The notes under the pieces were generated by a model that saw nothing but the letters and a program-made list of their open reading frames with translations, did not search any database and was not told the origin of the DNA. From positions 1 through 10,468 of the forward strand of contig DASXIC010000077.1 of NCBI GenBank assembly GCA_036498205.1: 10,468 nt of DNA. Reading direction: 5' to 3'. Position 1 is the stretch's first letter. Each line of letters begins with the position of its first letter. Positions 1 through 5,971 of the stretch are shown here, one piece after another. Source of the stretch: AV69 sp036498205 (lineage in GTDB: Bacteria; Verrucomicrobiota; Verrucomicrobiia; Chthoniobacterales; UBA10450). A program made the translations under genes and the position numbers.

Positions 1-449
1 CGTGTCTTTCCCAGGCCAGGGTTGGGGTGGCATGGGGTGTGATTGGCGCGGCTATCGATTGTTATGAAACGGCTCTGGACTACGCGAAATCGAGAGTGCA
101 GTTTGGCCGCCCGATTGCCGGTTTCCAGCTAGTGCAAGAAAAACTCGTCTGGATGGTGCAGGAGATTACCAAGGCGCAATTAATAGCGCTGCGGCTCACG
201 CGGATGATGGAGGCGAGTAAAGCGCGTCCTCCTCAGATCTCGCTGGCGAAACGGAACAATGTCTGGATGGCGCTCGAATGCGCCCGCAAAGCTCGCGACA
301 TCCTTGGCGCTGTTGGTATCACAGATCGTTATTCTGTTGTTCGGCACATGATGAATCTCGAGGCGGTTTACACCTACGAAGGTACGCATGACATCCACAC
401 CTTGGTCGTCGGCCATGACGTTACTGGGATCAATGCCTTTGGCGGTTGA
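1..449 (+). CDS. Glutaryl-CoA dehydrogenase-like acyl-CoA dehydrogenase, C-terminal fragment
   Basis: Partial gene. The reading frame is open from position 3 to the TGA at 447-449, and the true start lies upstream of the window. A GTG at 27 is internal, because in-frame codons before it (reading CLSQARVGVAWG) continue the family's usual sequence. The visible part is the C-terminal all-helical domain of a flavin acyl-CoA dehydrogenase. It contains the Q-F-G-R-P-I stretch that helps bind FAD, the K-R-N-N segment typical of glutaryl-CoA dehydrogenase, and the motif YEGTHDIH, whose glutamate is the catalytic base that removes the alpha proton. Members of this family oxidatively decarboxylate glutaryl-CoA to crotonyl-CoA in lysine, tryptophan and aromatic degradation and pass electrons to electron-transfer flavoprotein. 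The resemblance to human GCDH is recalled by eye. Another acyl-CoA dehydrogenase subfamily is possible but less likely. The downstream thiolase fits acyl-CoA catabolism. Confidence 0.88.
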   Translation, partial: CLSQARVGVAWGVIGAAIDCYETALDYAKSRVQFGRPIAGFQLVQEKLVWMVQEITKAQLIALRLTRMMEASKARPPQISLAKRNNVWMALECARKARDILGAVGITDRYSVVRHMMNLEAVYTYEGTHDIHTLVVGHDVTGINAFGG

Positions 450-452
450 AAT

Positions 453-565
453 GTCATCCTGAGCCGCGAAGACGCGAAGGATCTCACCTTTGCTGATCGA
501 TTATTCGGGGCTGGTTGTGTAACACATTAGTGATGCGGGAGGTCCATCGCTACGCTCGGGATGAC
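453..565. repeat. Inverted-repeat unit A (GTCATCCTGAGC ... GCTCGGGATGAC)
   Basis: The 12-base ends 453-464 and 554-565 are inverted copies with one mismatch, enclosing about 89 bp. Just inside the left end is GAAGGATCTCAC (476-487), and inside the right end is GAGGTCCATCGC, a partial inverted counterpart. The unit therefore looks like two head-to-head repeat copies, or one palindromic element whose centre has diverged. It begins only 3 bp after the dehydrogenase stop codon, so it could also fold in the mRNA 3' end. There is no U-tract that would make it a standard intrinsic terminator. Confidence 0.6.
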
Positions 566-708
566 GATGGGAGCATTTATAGCCGCGGGCCGACGGCTGC
601 CGGATCGTCGCGTCGAAGAAAGGTTGAAACGACGTCTCGACCATCCTTCGCATAAAACTCCGGCTCGGCTAGCAGAGCAAGGCCGCTACAGCGCTTTGCG
701 CATTTTGC

Positions 709-800
709 CATGTCGAGCGGGGGCGAGACATCTAGCTCTTGGAATAACGAGAGATTCTTCAACTGCGTTTCGCTGCCGTGGAACTCCTCACAATGACAGG
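709..800. repeat. Dispersed-repeat-like unit B (TGTCGAGC ... AATGACAGG)
   Basis: On the plus strand it runs CATGTCGAGCGG, GGCGAGACATCT, then GAGATTCTTC, and ends CACAATGACAGG. Read on the minus strand it has the order TGTCATTnTGAG, GAAGAATCTCT, AGATGTCTCG, CTCGACATG. This is the same plan as unit A (a GTCATnCTGAG head followed by GAAGRATCTC), so I treat it as a more diverged relative. The assignment rests on motif order seen by eye and remembered similarity, not on an alignment. Confidence 0.45.
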
Positions 801-989
801 GTGCGGTCGTCGGAGGTGAATCCAGCCGCCCATAGATGCACATCGTTCCCCAAAAGCAAAATACGGATTCGCCAAGCCGGTGCCTTGTCGGAATGCGTTC
901 GATCGATTGAAAACAGAGCAGCTTCGGTGCGGTCCCTCACACGCGTTCAGGATGACAGAGCGTGAAGAGTAGCTAAGTTAATTACGTAT

Positions 990-2225
990 ATGGAACCTGT
1001 TTACATCATCGGCGGCGGCCGAACGGATTTTAAGCGCAATCTCAAGAAAGAGGGCAAGGCGCTGCGGCATCTGATCATCGAAGCTGGGAAAAAGGCACTC
1101 GATGACGCGAAGATTGATCCCGGACAAATCCAAGCCGCGAGCGTCGGTAATTTCAATGGCGGTCAGTTTACGAAGCAACTTCATCTTGGCGCGTTCGTGC
1201 CAGAGATCGACCCCAAGTTGCATGGAATTCCGACAATGCACACGGAGGCAGCATGCGCGTCGGGATCGCTGGCGGTTTTGTTAGGCGCTCAATGGATCAT
1301 GGGCGGCCTCCACGACGCGGTGCTCGTTGTCGGGGCGGAGCAGCAGAAGACGATGGCGTCGATTGATGGATCAGATGTCCTGGGTGCGGCGGCCGACTAC
1401 CACATCGAGAAACCGGAATATGGCGATTTCATGTTTCCGAAATTGTTCGGACGTATCGCGCAGATTTACATCGACAAGTACGGCGCTTCCGAGCGCGAGC
1501 TCGCGCAGGTAGCTTACAAGAATTACGCCCATGCCCGGCTTAACCCGATGGCGCAAATGCGCGACGCCGATCTCACCTACGACTGCGCGTCTCAGGTATC
1601 GGATAAGAATCCGAGCGTCGCACCGCCACTGAAAGTGTCGGACTGCTCCCAAATCACCGATGGCGGTGCCGCGGTCGTGCTTGTTTCAGGGAGATTTCTC
1701 GATCGCCTTGGTCGTGACAAGGCGAAGACACCCCGCCTGCTCGGTTTCGGTCACACGACTGATTACCTGGCCTTGGAAAGGAAAGATCCGCCGACATTCT
1801 CCACTGCGCGAAAAGCAGCACATAACGCGTTTTCGATGGCGCACCTCAAGCCACGGGACATTCAAGGCGCGGAGGTGCACGATTGCTTCTCCATCACGGA
1901 GATCGTCGCCTACGAGATTCTCGGATTCGCAGAGTCCGGAAAAGGGGCAGAGCTGGCGATGAGCGGCGCTACTGCCTTGCCGCAAGTCCGAGGCGAACAT
2001 GTCACCGGAAAGTACAATTTCGAGATCCCGGTCAACACTGGAGGCGGCCTGATTGGTGACGGACATCCGGTGGGAGCGACCGGGACACGGCAGGTCTTCG
2101 ATGCTTACCAGCAGCTGACGGAGCAGGCGAACACGAGGCAGATCCCCGGAGTCAAAAGGTTCCTGACCTTTAACATGGGCGGAAGTCTTACCACCTCAGT
2201 CGCCATGATTTGGGGGCGCGATTAA
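990..2225 (+). CDS. SCP2-type thiolase (acetyl-CoA acyltransferase family)
   Basis: A 411-residue cytosolic thiolase, full length for the family. Thiolases cleave 3-ketoacyl-CoA with CoA to give acetyl-CoA and a shortened acyl-CoA, or run the reverse condensation. Visible signatures are the N-terminal VYIIGGGRTDF strand, the nucleophile Cys89 in EAACASGS, the HDCF motif (His297-Cys299), and the glycine-rich GGGLIGDGHPVGATG loop with catalytic His359. In classical thiolases the second catalytic cysteine lies in a C-terminal CxG motif. Here that region reads FNMGGS, and a cysteine sits in HDCF instead, which marks the SCP2/SCP-x-like subgroup. There is no sterol-carrier domain or membrane segment. 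The ATG at 990 starts the family-like sequence directly, but no good Shine-Dalgarno is visible. It lies on the same strand as the acyl-CoA dehydrogenase, 540 bp away, suggesting a shared catabolic role. The physiological substrate cannot be told. Confidence 0.9.
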   Translation: MEPVYIIGGGRTDFKRNLKKEGKALRHLIIEAGKKALDDAKIDPGQIQAASVGNFNGGQFTKQLHLGAFVPEIDPKLHGIPTMHTEAACASGSLAVLLGAQWIMGGLHDAVLVVGAEQQKTMASIDGSDVLGAAADYHIEKPEYGDFMFPKLFGRIAQIYIDKYGASERELAQVAYKNYAHARLNPMAQMRDADLTYDCASQVSDKNPSVAPPLKVSDCSQITDGGAAVVLVSGRFLDRLGRDKAKTPRLLGFGHTTDYLALERKDPPTFSTARKAAHNAFSMAHLKPRDIQGAEVHDCFSITEIVAYEILGFAESGKGAELAMSGATALPQVRGEHVTGKYNFEIPVNTGGGLIGDGHPVGATGTRQVFDAYQQLTEQANTRQIPGVKRFLTFNMGGSLTTSVAMIWGRD

Positions 2226-2230
2226 CTGCG

Positions 2231-4165
2231 CTATTCTTCCGGCCCGGAACCGATTTCGTTTAGTACCGTCCGTAATTCAGCGAAGTCGACCGGCTTTGTC
2301 AGATGAAAATCGAAACCGGCGGCTTTGCTCTTGCGCACATCTTCTTCCATTCCGAAGCCGGTTAGAGCGATGGATTTGATCGGATAACGACGCTTCGCTT
2401 GTTTGATTATTTCGTAGCCGGTTCCATCGGGTAATCCGATGTCGCTGACGAGAGCGTCGAATCGTTGCGAGCGAAACGCTTTCATCGCCGTCTCAACCGA
2501 ATCGGCCACGACAATTTGATGACCAAAATGGCCGAGTAATCGTGCAAGGGTTTGGCGCGTGTCCCCGTGATCCTCGACGACCAGGATGTTCAGCGGTTTC
2601 TGCGGTCGTTTGGGAGCTTCGGACTCCGGAACTTCGTTGCCGGCAAAGGGAAGCGCCTCGAGCGTCACCGTGAAGGTCGCACCCTGACTGAGGCCCTCGC
2701 TCATGGCAGAAATTGTCCCGTGGTGCAAATCGACAAGATTTTTTGCGATAGCGAGGCCAAGTCCCAGCCCGCCGAACTGTCTCGTGACCGACCGTTCACC
2801 CTGTTCGAAGGCGTCGAAGAGTTTTTGTCGCCGGCCGGGCTCGATCCCGATTCCATTATCCGCAATTTCGAAAATGAAGTTTCCCTTCTCATCGTTTCTT
2901 GTTCCGATTTGGATATTCCCGCCTGGCCCGGTAAACTTTACCGCGTTGTTAATTAGATTCCAAAAAACCTGCTGAATACGAATAGCGTCGGCACGAATGA
3001 AGTGTCGCTCGGCCTTCAAGGCCGTGGATAAGCTTAAGCCTTTTTCTTTGATCTGCTCTTTGGCCATTTGCAACCCGTCGGAGATCGCGGAATGCGCATC
3101 GACCCTCCCCAACTGTAGCTCGAGCTTGCCGCGGGTGATCCGCGTCAGATCAAGCAAATCGTCGATCAGGCGGGCTTCGAGCTGAATATTGCGACGGATA
3201 ATCTCAAGGTCGTTGCCAAATTCTGGCGGGAGCTTGGCGGCATTATGCACCAAATAGCTCGCCGCTGCTAAAGCCGGCGTCAGTGGGGTCCGCAACTCAT
3301 GACTCAGCGCGGCGAGAAAATCGTCCTTCGCCTGGCTCGCTTTCTCGGCCGCAATTTTGGCCGCCTCCATCTCGCGGGTCCGGACTTGTTCGGTAATGTC
3401 GCGGGTTACTTTGGAGAAACCGCGCAAGTTTCCTTCATCGTCGGATACGGCAGTGATCACCACCTCCGCCTGAAAAACGGAACCATCCTTGCGGACACGC
3501 AACCCCTGGTCGCGAATATGACCGTGTTTGCGTGCCATTTGCAGATTGTGCTGCGGCTTTCCCGCAGCCACGTCTTCCGGGGTGTAAAAACAAACGAAGC
3601 TTTTGCCGATTATTTCGTTTGCGCGGTAACGTTTGATTTTCTCAGCGCCCGAATTCCAAGTCGCCACCCGACCTGAAGGGTCGAGCATATAAATAGCATA
3701 TTCCTCTACGCCATCGACTAATCTGCGGAATTGCTCTTCGCTTTGGCGCAGGCGTTCCTCAGCCATTTTTCGGTCGGTCAGATCGCGTGTCACTTTAGCG
3801 TAGCCGACCAGTTTTCCTGTCTTGTCGTGTAACGCCGTTATCACGGCTGAAGCCCAGAACCGCGACCCGTCCTTGCGCCTGCGCCATCCTTCACTCTCGA
3901 CGCGTCCGTCTGCTTTTGCCCGCTCTAACTCTTGTTCAGGTTTCCTCGCCGCTACGTCTTCAGCCGCATAAAATTCTGAAAAATGGTGCCCGATGATTTC
4001 CTCGGCTGGATAACCCTTGATGCGTTCAGCCCCAATATTCCAGGTCACGATCTTGCCATCCGTATCGAGCATAAAAATAGCGTAATCGCTAACGCCTTCG
4101 ATGATTAGGCGGAACTGCTCGCTGGCTTCGTTCGGCGCAGATTTTTTCGAACGGAGACTCATCAT
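2231..4165 (-). CDS. Soluble hybrid sensor histidine kinase, PAS-PAS-HisKA-HATPase-REC
   Basis: Hybrid kinase with no transmembrane segment, so it should sense a cytoplasmic signal. Numbering follows the longest frame, which starts at 4279 (682 residues). Two PAS domains occupy about 54-171 and 182-299, followed by a short coiled linker. HisKA has the phosphoacceptor His327 in SHELRTP. The HATPase domain has the N-box around Asn441-Asn445, DNGIGIE at 474-480 and the GLGLGLA lid at 504-510. A C-terminal receiver (about 564-680) has Glu569/Asp570, phosphoacceptor Asp613, Thr640 and Lys662. All key residues are present, so kinase and receiver look active. I prefer the start at Met39 (4165) or Met40 (4162), because the preceding 38 residues are arginine-rich and lie outside any domain. 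No clear ribosome binding site settles this. The REC may be a phosphate sink or may relay to an unlinked HPt protein. No separate response regulator is adjacent. PAS ligand unknown. Converges on the thiolase with a 5 bp gap. Confidence 0.93.
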   Translation of the reverse strand: MMSLRSKKSAPNEASEQFRLIIEGVSDYAIFMLDTDGKIVTWNIGAERIKGYPAEEIIGHHFSEFYAAEDVAARKPEQELERAKADGRVESEGWRRRKDGSRFWASAVITALHDKTGKLVGYAKVTRDLTDRKMAEERLRQSEEQFRRLVDGVEEYAIYMLDPSGRVATWNSGAEKIKRYRANEIIGKSFVCFYTPEDVAAGKPQHNLQMARKHGHIRDQGLRVRKDGSVFQAEVVITAVSDDEGNLRGFSKVTRDITEQVRTREMEAAKIAAEKASQAKDDFLAALSHELRTPLTPALAAASYLVHNAAKLPPEFGNDLEIIRRNIQLEARLIDDLLDLTRITRGKLELQLGRVDAHSAISDGLQMAKEQIKEKGLSLSTALKAERHFIRADAIRIQQVFWNLINNAVKFTGPGGNIQIGTRNDEKGNFIFEIADNGIGIEPGRRQKLFDAFEQGERSVTRQFGGLGLGLAIAKNLVDLHHGTISAMSEGLSQGATFTVTLEALPFAGNEVPESEAPKRPQKPLNILVVEDHGDTRQTLARLLGHFGHQIVVADSVETAMKAFRSQRFDALVSDIGLPDGTGYEIIKQAKRRYPIKSIALTGFGMEEDVRKSKAAGFDFHLTKPVDFAELRTVLNEIGSGPEE

Positions 4166-4284
4166 GCGCTTTGACGGCGCAACGTGTACCGAAACGATTC
4201 GTCCGTCCAGCGAAGCACGTTGTGTGCGTGAAATCGTAATTCGGCGCTGCCGCGGTCGCATCCCGAGACAAAAACACATCCCTA

Positions 4285-4320
4285 CGGTCGGTATCGCATC
4301 GCATCAGTTGGTATCAACCG
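4285..4320. promoter_or_regulatory. Operator-like direct repeats in the divergent intergenic region
   Basis: GGTATC occurs at 4290-4295 and again at 4310-4315, exactly 20 bp apart (about two helical turns). Between them lies a tandem GCATC GCATC (4296-4305). The block is bordered by CGGT (4285-4288) and its complement ACCG (4317-4320), giving mixed direct and inverted symmetry. It sits between the divergent kinase and small HTH-like gene, about 20 bp before the latter's ATG. That is a plausible site for autoregulation or for control of both genes. The binding role is inference. Confidence 0.35.
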
Positions 4321-4339
4321 TGCTTTGAAAGCAGTAATT

Positions 4340-4627
4340 ATGGGAAAATCTGTTGCGGCACCCGGAGCAACGAGGGGTTTTGATCGGCTAAACCCGACGG
4401 GGTATCCGGCGGACAAGCTGACAACGTCTCATTTGGCGCGCCGGCTTGGTCTGCAATCGGGAATCCTTCTCAACCGATTGATTGGCCGCGGTTTCATCGA
4501 GCTGAAACACGGTCGTAAATACCTCACGCCGGACGGGAAGAAGGCGGGCGGTGAAGAAATTAGCCGCCGGGCAAAAGGGCGGTTCATTGTCTGGCCGCAA
4601 GATCTGCTTCTTAAGATTCTCGAATAG
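4340..4627 (+). CDS. Small winged-helix-like protein of unknown function
   Basis: Short protein of 95 residues from ATG 4340. A TTG at 4325 would add five residues (MKAVI), but the ATG is preferred, with GAAAG about 8 bp upstream as a weak ribosome binding site. The middle reads like a helix-turn-helix: LTTSHLARRLGLQSGILLNRL, then a turn and hairpin RGFIELKHGRKYLTPDGKKAGGE, the layout of a winged helix. It ends in RFIVWPQDLLLKIL. From memory, the pattern LT..GK..GGE followed by a ..WP.DL ending occurs in DNA-binding C-terminal units attached to nuclease or antirepressor proteins. I cannot name a family. It is basic, has no signal peptide or membrane segment, and diverges from the sensor kinase. 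Function as a DNA-binding regulator is inferred. The frame being real rests on its HTH-like sequence and on filling the gap between neighbours. Confidence 0.55.
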   Translation: MGKSVAAPGATRGFDRLNPTGYPADKLTTSHLARRLGLQSGILLNRLIGRGFIELKHGRKYLTPDGKKAGGEEISRRAKGRFIVWPQDLLLKILE

Positions 4628-4661
4628 CGCATCGTCCAGCCCGAAATCTTTTGCCACAATC

Positions 4662-4690
4662 GGCAACGCTATCGTTTTTCGAGCGTTGCC
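4662..4690. terminator. 9 bp stem-loop after the small HTH-like gene
   Basis: GGCAACGCT (4662-4670) and AGCGTTGCC (4682-4690) are perfect inverted repeats with an 11-base loop containing TTTTT. It lies 35 bp beyond the small gene's stop and before the hydrolase promoter region, the right place for a transcription terminator. No T-run follows the stem on either strand, so a classical intrinsic terminator is not shown. It could instead be a protein-binding site or an RNA-stability hairpin. Confidence 0.4.
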
Positions 4691-4730
4691 TGATCGAGCA
4701 TTAGAAATCCGGCATTTGTTCAGTTTTCTC

Positions 4731-4736
4731 TATAAT
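4731..4736 (+). promoter_or_regulatory. TATAAT -10 candidate just before the alpha/beta hydrolase
   Basis: A consensus TATAAT ends 11 bp before the ATG at 4748. A start of transcription about 6-8 bp downstream would give a leader of only a few bases, fitting the absence of any Shine-Dalgarno. No good -35 hexamer is found at 16-18 bp spacing, so this is a partial match only. Confidence 0.35.
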
Positions 4737-4747
4737 GTCTTTCACCG

Positions 4748-5341
4748 ATGATCAGACCTTTCCTCTTTTTCGCTCCAGGCGCAGGCGCGCCGTCATCGCA
4801 CTACTGGATGCAACGCTGGAAGACCCACTTGGAAACGATTGCGCAGGTTCAGCTATTTGATTATGCCTATATGCGCGAGGGCCGGCGCAGGCCTGACCCA
4901 TTGCCAAATCTCATTGACGAGCATCGTCAGGCACTGACCCGGGCGCGGGAGGAAATAAATGGGCCTACCGTTCTGGTTGGGAAAAGTATGGGTGGGCGAA
5001 TTGGCTGCCATGTCTCGCTAAAAGAGAAAGTCAATGGATTGGTTTGCTTCAGCTATCCTTTATGCGGTGGAGGTGATCAGACAAGACTGCGTGACAAGGT
5101 CCTGCGCGAGCTGACAACACCGATTTTGTTTGTGCAGGGGACACGTGATCCACTTTGCCCGCTAGACCTTCTTGAACCAATTCGCGCCGAGATGACTGCG
5201 CCGACTTTTCTTCACATCGTCGAAGGCGGAGACCATTCATTGCTGGTATCCAAGCGGCAGCTCCAAGCGAGCCGAGAAACACAAGCTGACGTCGACCAGC
5301 GAATACTCAAGGCCATTACGGGCTTCATTCAGCGCCTTTAG
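4748..5341 (+). CDS. TEX30/KANSL3-type alpha/beta hydrolase
   Basis: A 197-residue cytosolic alpha/beta-hydrolase of the compact TEX30/KANSL3 group (COG3571-like), which is normally about 200-220 residues, so it is full length. It opens with FLFFAPGAGAPSSHYWM, a strand and oxyanion-hole loop. The nucleophile elbow is VGKSMGG with Ser80, the acid is Asp134 in QGTRDPLCP, and the base is His163 in EGGDHSL, giving a complete catalytic triad. There is no signal peptide and no lid insertion. Substrates of bacterial members are largely undefined. Dienelactone-hydrolase-like or esterase activity is the usual guess, and I do not assign one. The ATG is chosen because the family begins right at the first beta strand. 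It may be transcribed alone: a hairpin lies upstream, and the gene downstream is on the other strand, 41 bp after the stop. Confidence 0.85.
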   Translation: MIRPFLFFAPGAGAPSSHYWMQRWKTHLETIAQVQLFDYAYMREGRRRPDPLPNLIDEHRQALTRAREEINGPTVLVGKSMGGRIGCHVSLKEKVNGLVCFSYPLCGGGDQTRLRDKVLRELTTPILFVQGTRDPLCPLDLLEPIRAEMTAPTFLHIVEGGDHSLLVSKRQLQASRETQADVDQRILKAITGFIQRL

Positions 5342-5382
5342 AGACCCGCACGCGCACGAATGTAAGCCTCTGTGGAAGCGGG

Positions 5383-5790
5383 CTAACGGAACTTGACTCG
5401 TGCCTTCTGCACTTCGCGATATGGCAGAAGCCAGACCAGGGACTCGTCATGCAAATCTACAACCTGAATCCGGTTGCCCCAGGGGTCGCGAAAGTCGCAC
5501 CGGAACGGTGGCTCCAGTTTTAAGCCGTACTTGGTGGTTACCTTCTTACGCACTTCGGCGATTTGTTGCTCGTCGCGTACCATTAAACCGAAATGCCGCG
5601 TCCGATCCGGTTGCAGCTTTGCCACTTCAAAGATGGCAAGGAATTGATGTTCGCCTAGCTGGAAAAACGCATCGCCCTCACCGCTGTCGAGCTTCTTCAG
5701 ACTAAAGACATCTTCGTAAAACTCTGTCGCTGCCTCTACGTCATCCACTTCGATTGCAATATGATTGCAGCCATAGACCTGTACGCTCAT
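5383..5790 (-). CDS. VOC-fold (glyoxalase/bleomycin-resistance superfamily) protein
   Basis: A 135-residue single VOC module pair. The first beta-alpha-beta-beta-beta unit starts at NHIAIEVDDVEAATEFYEDVF, and the second starts at RHFGLMVRDEQQIAEV and ends at FRDPWGNRIQVVDL. Likely metal ligands are His10, Glu55 and His66. The fourth position, usually Glu in the DPxGNxxE motif of glyoxalase I-like enzymes, is Gln109 here, so metal binding may be retained but altered. VOC proteins include isomerases, dioxygenases and binding or resistance proteins, and the sequence does not choose between them. There is no signal peptide. The 15 or so residues after the fold (WLLPYREVQKARVKFR) form a basic tail. 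The ATG at 5790 begins immediately before the first strand, without a clear ribosome binding site. It converges with the hydrolase. Confidence 0.82.
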   Translation of the reverse strand: MSVQVYGCNHIAIEVDDVEAATEFYEDVFSLKKLDSGEGDAFFQLGEHQFLAIFEVAKLQPDRTRHFGLMVRDEQQIAEVRKKVTTKYGLKLEPPFRCDFRDPWGNRIQVVDLHDESLVWLLPYREVQKARVKFR

Positions 5791-5833
5791 GGCGGTAATA
5801 TAAACCGGTCTCTAATTTCAGGTAGGGACGATA

Positions 5834-5891
5834 TGTAGTCGCGTCGCCAGGCGACGCGTCAGCGGACACGGTTCACAGCACCGTGGCTACA
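5834..5891. repeat. Palindromic two-hairpin intergenic element
   Basis: An outer stem TGTAG (5834-5838) pairs with CTACA (5887-5891), extendable by a G-T pair. Inside are two hairpins: the near-perfect palindrome CGCGTCGCC-A-GGCGACGCG (5840-5858, 9-base arms) and CACGGT-TCACAGC-ACCGTG (5867-5885, 6-base arms). Together they would form a three-way junction. It lies between two minus-strand genes, about 80 bp past the Asp-box protein stop and about 45 bp before the VOC start. I recall GTAGGGAC-type paired hairpins as dispersed repeats in soil Verrucomicrobia, unverified. No U-tract follows, so terminator function is not shown. Confidence 0.65.
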
Positions 5892-5971
5892 AAACTGCAG
5901 GCGATTTTGGAGTAACCAAAGAGCGATTGAAGCTTGGTGCGCGTCCGTGTGTTTAAACCAGGTTGAGTGTT

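Larger units (their letters stand above)
450..989. repeat. Intergenic stretch of degenerate inverted repeats, no gene
   Basis: These 540 bp between the dehydrogenase and the thiolase hold no credible gene. They carry several copies or remnants of GTCATCCTGAGC-type repeats. GTCATCCTGAGC at 453-464 faces GCTCGGGATGAC at 554-565 (11 of 12 bases complementary). GTCATCCTGA at 453-462 also has an exact 10 bp inverted partner, TCAGGATGAC, at 947-956. A third unit at about 709-800 reads, on the minus strand, CTGTCATTGTGAGGAG, then GAAGAATCTCT, then GATGTCTCG, which looks like another diverged member of the same family. Open frames across the stretch on both strands are repeat translations. From memory, such repeats are scattered in intergenic regions of soil Verrucomicrobia and Acidobacteria. 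I cannot confirm copy number here. Confidence 0.7.

Noticed and set aside
577..843. 88-codon open frame on the minus strand (CHCEEFHGSETQLKN...)
   Set aside because: This is the minus-strand translation of repeat unit B; such peptides are typical spurious calls from this repeat type.
561..965. 134-codon open frame on the plus strand
   Set aside because: It runs through the inverted-repeat cluster, has no domain-like pattern and is rich in Arg, as expected for translated GC-rich repeats.
2226..2230. Terminator between the thiolase and the convergent kinase
   Set aside because: The gap is only 5 bp and no hairpin with a T-run is seen across the two 3' ends.
4166..4279. N-terminal extension of the sensor kinase to an ATG at 4279
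   Set aside because: The added 38 residues are Arg-rich and lie outside the PAS domain; the start at 4165/4162 is preferred, though not proven.
5341..5385. Possible bidirectional terminator between convergent genes (CCCGC ... GCGGG)
   Set aside because: Only 5 bp arms separated by a 28-base loop and no T-tract, too weak to call.
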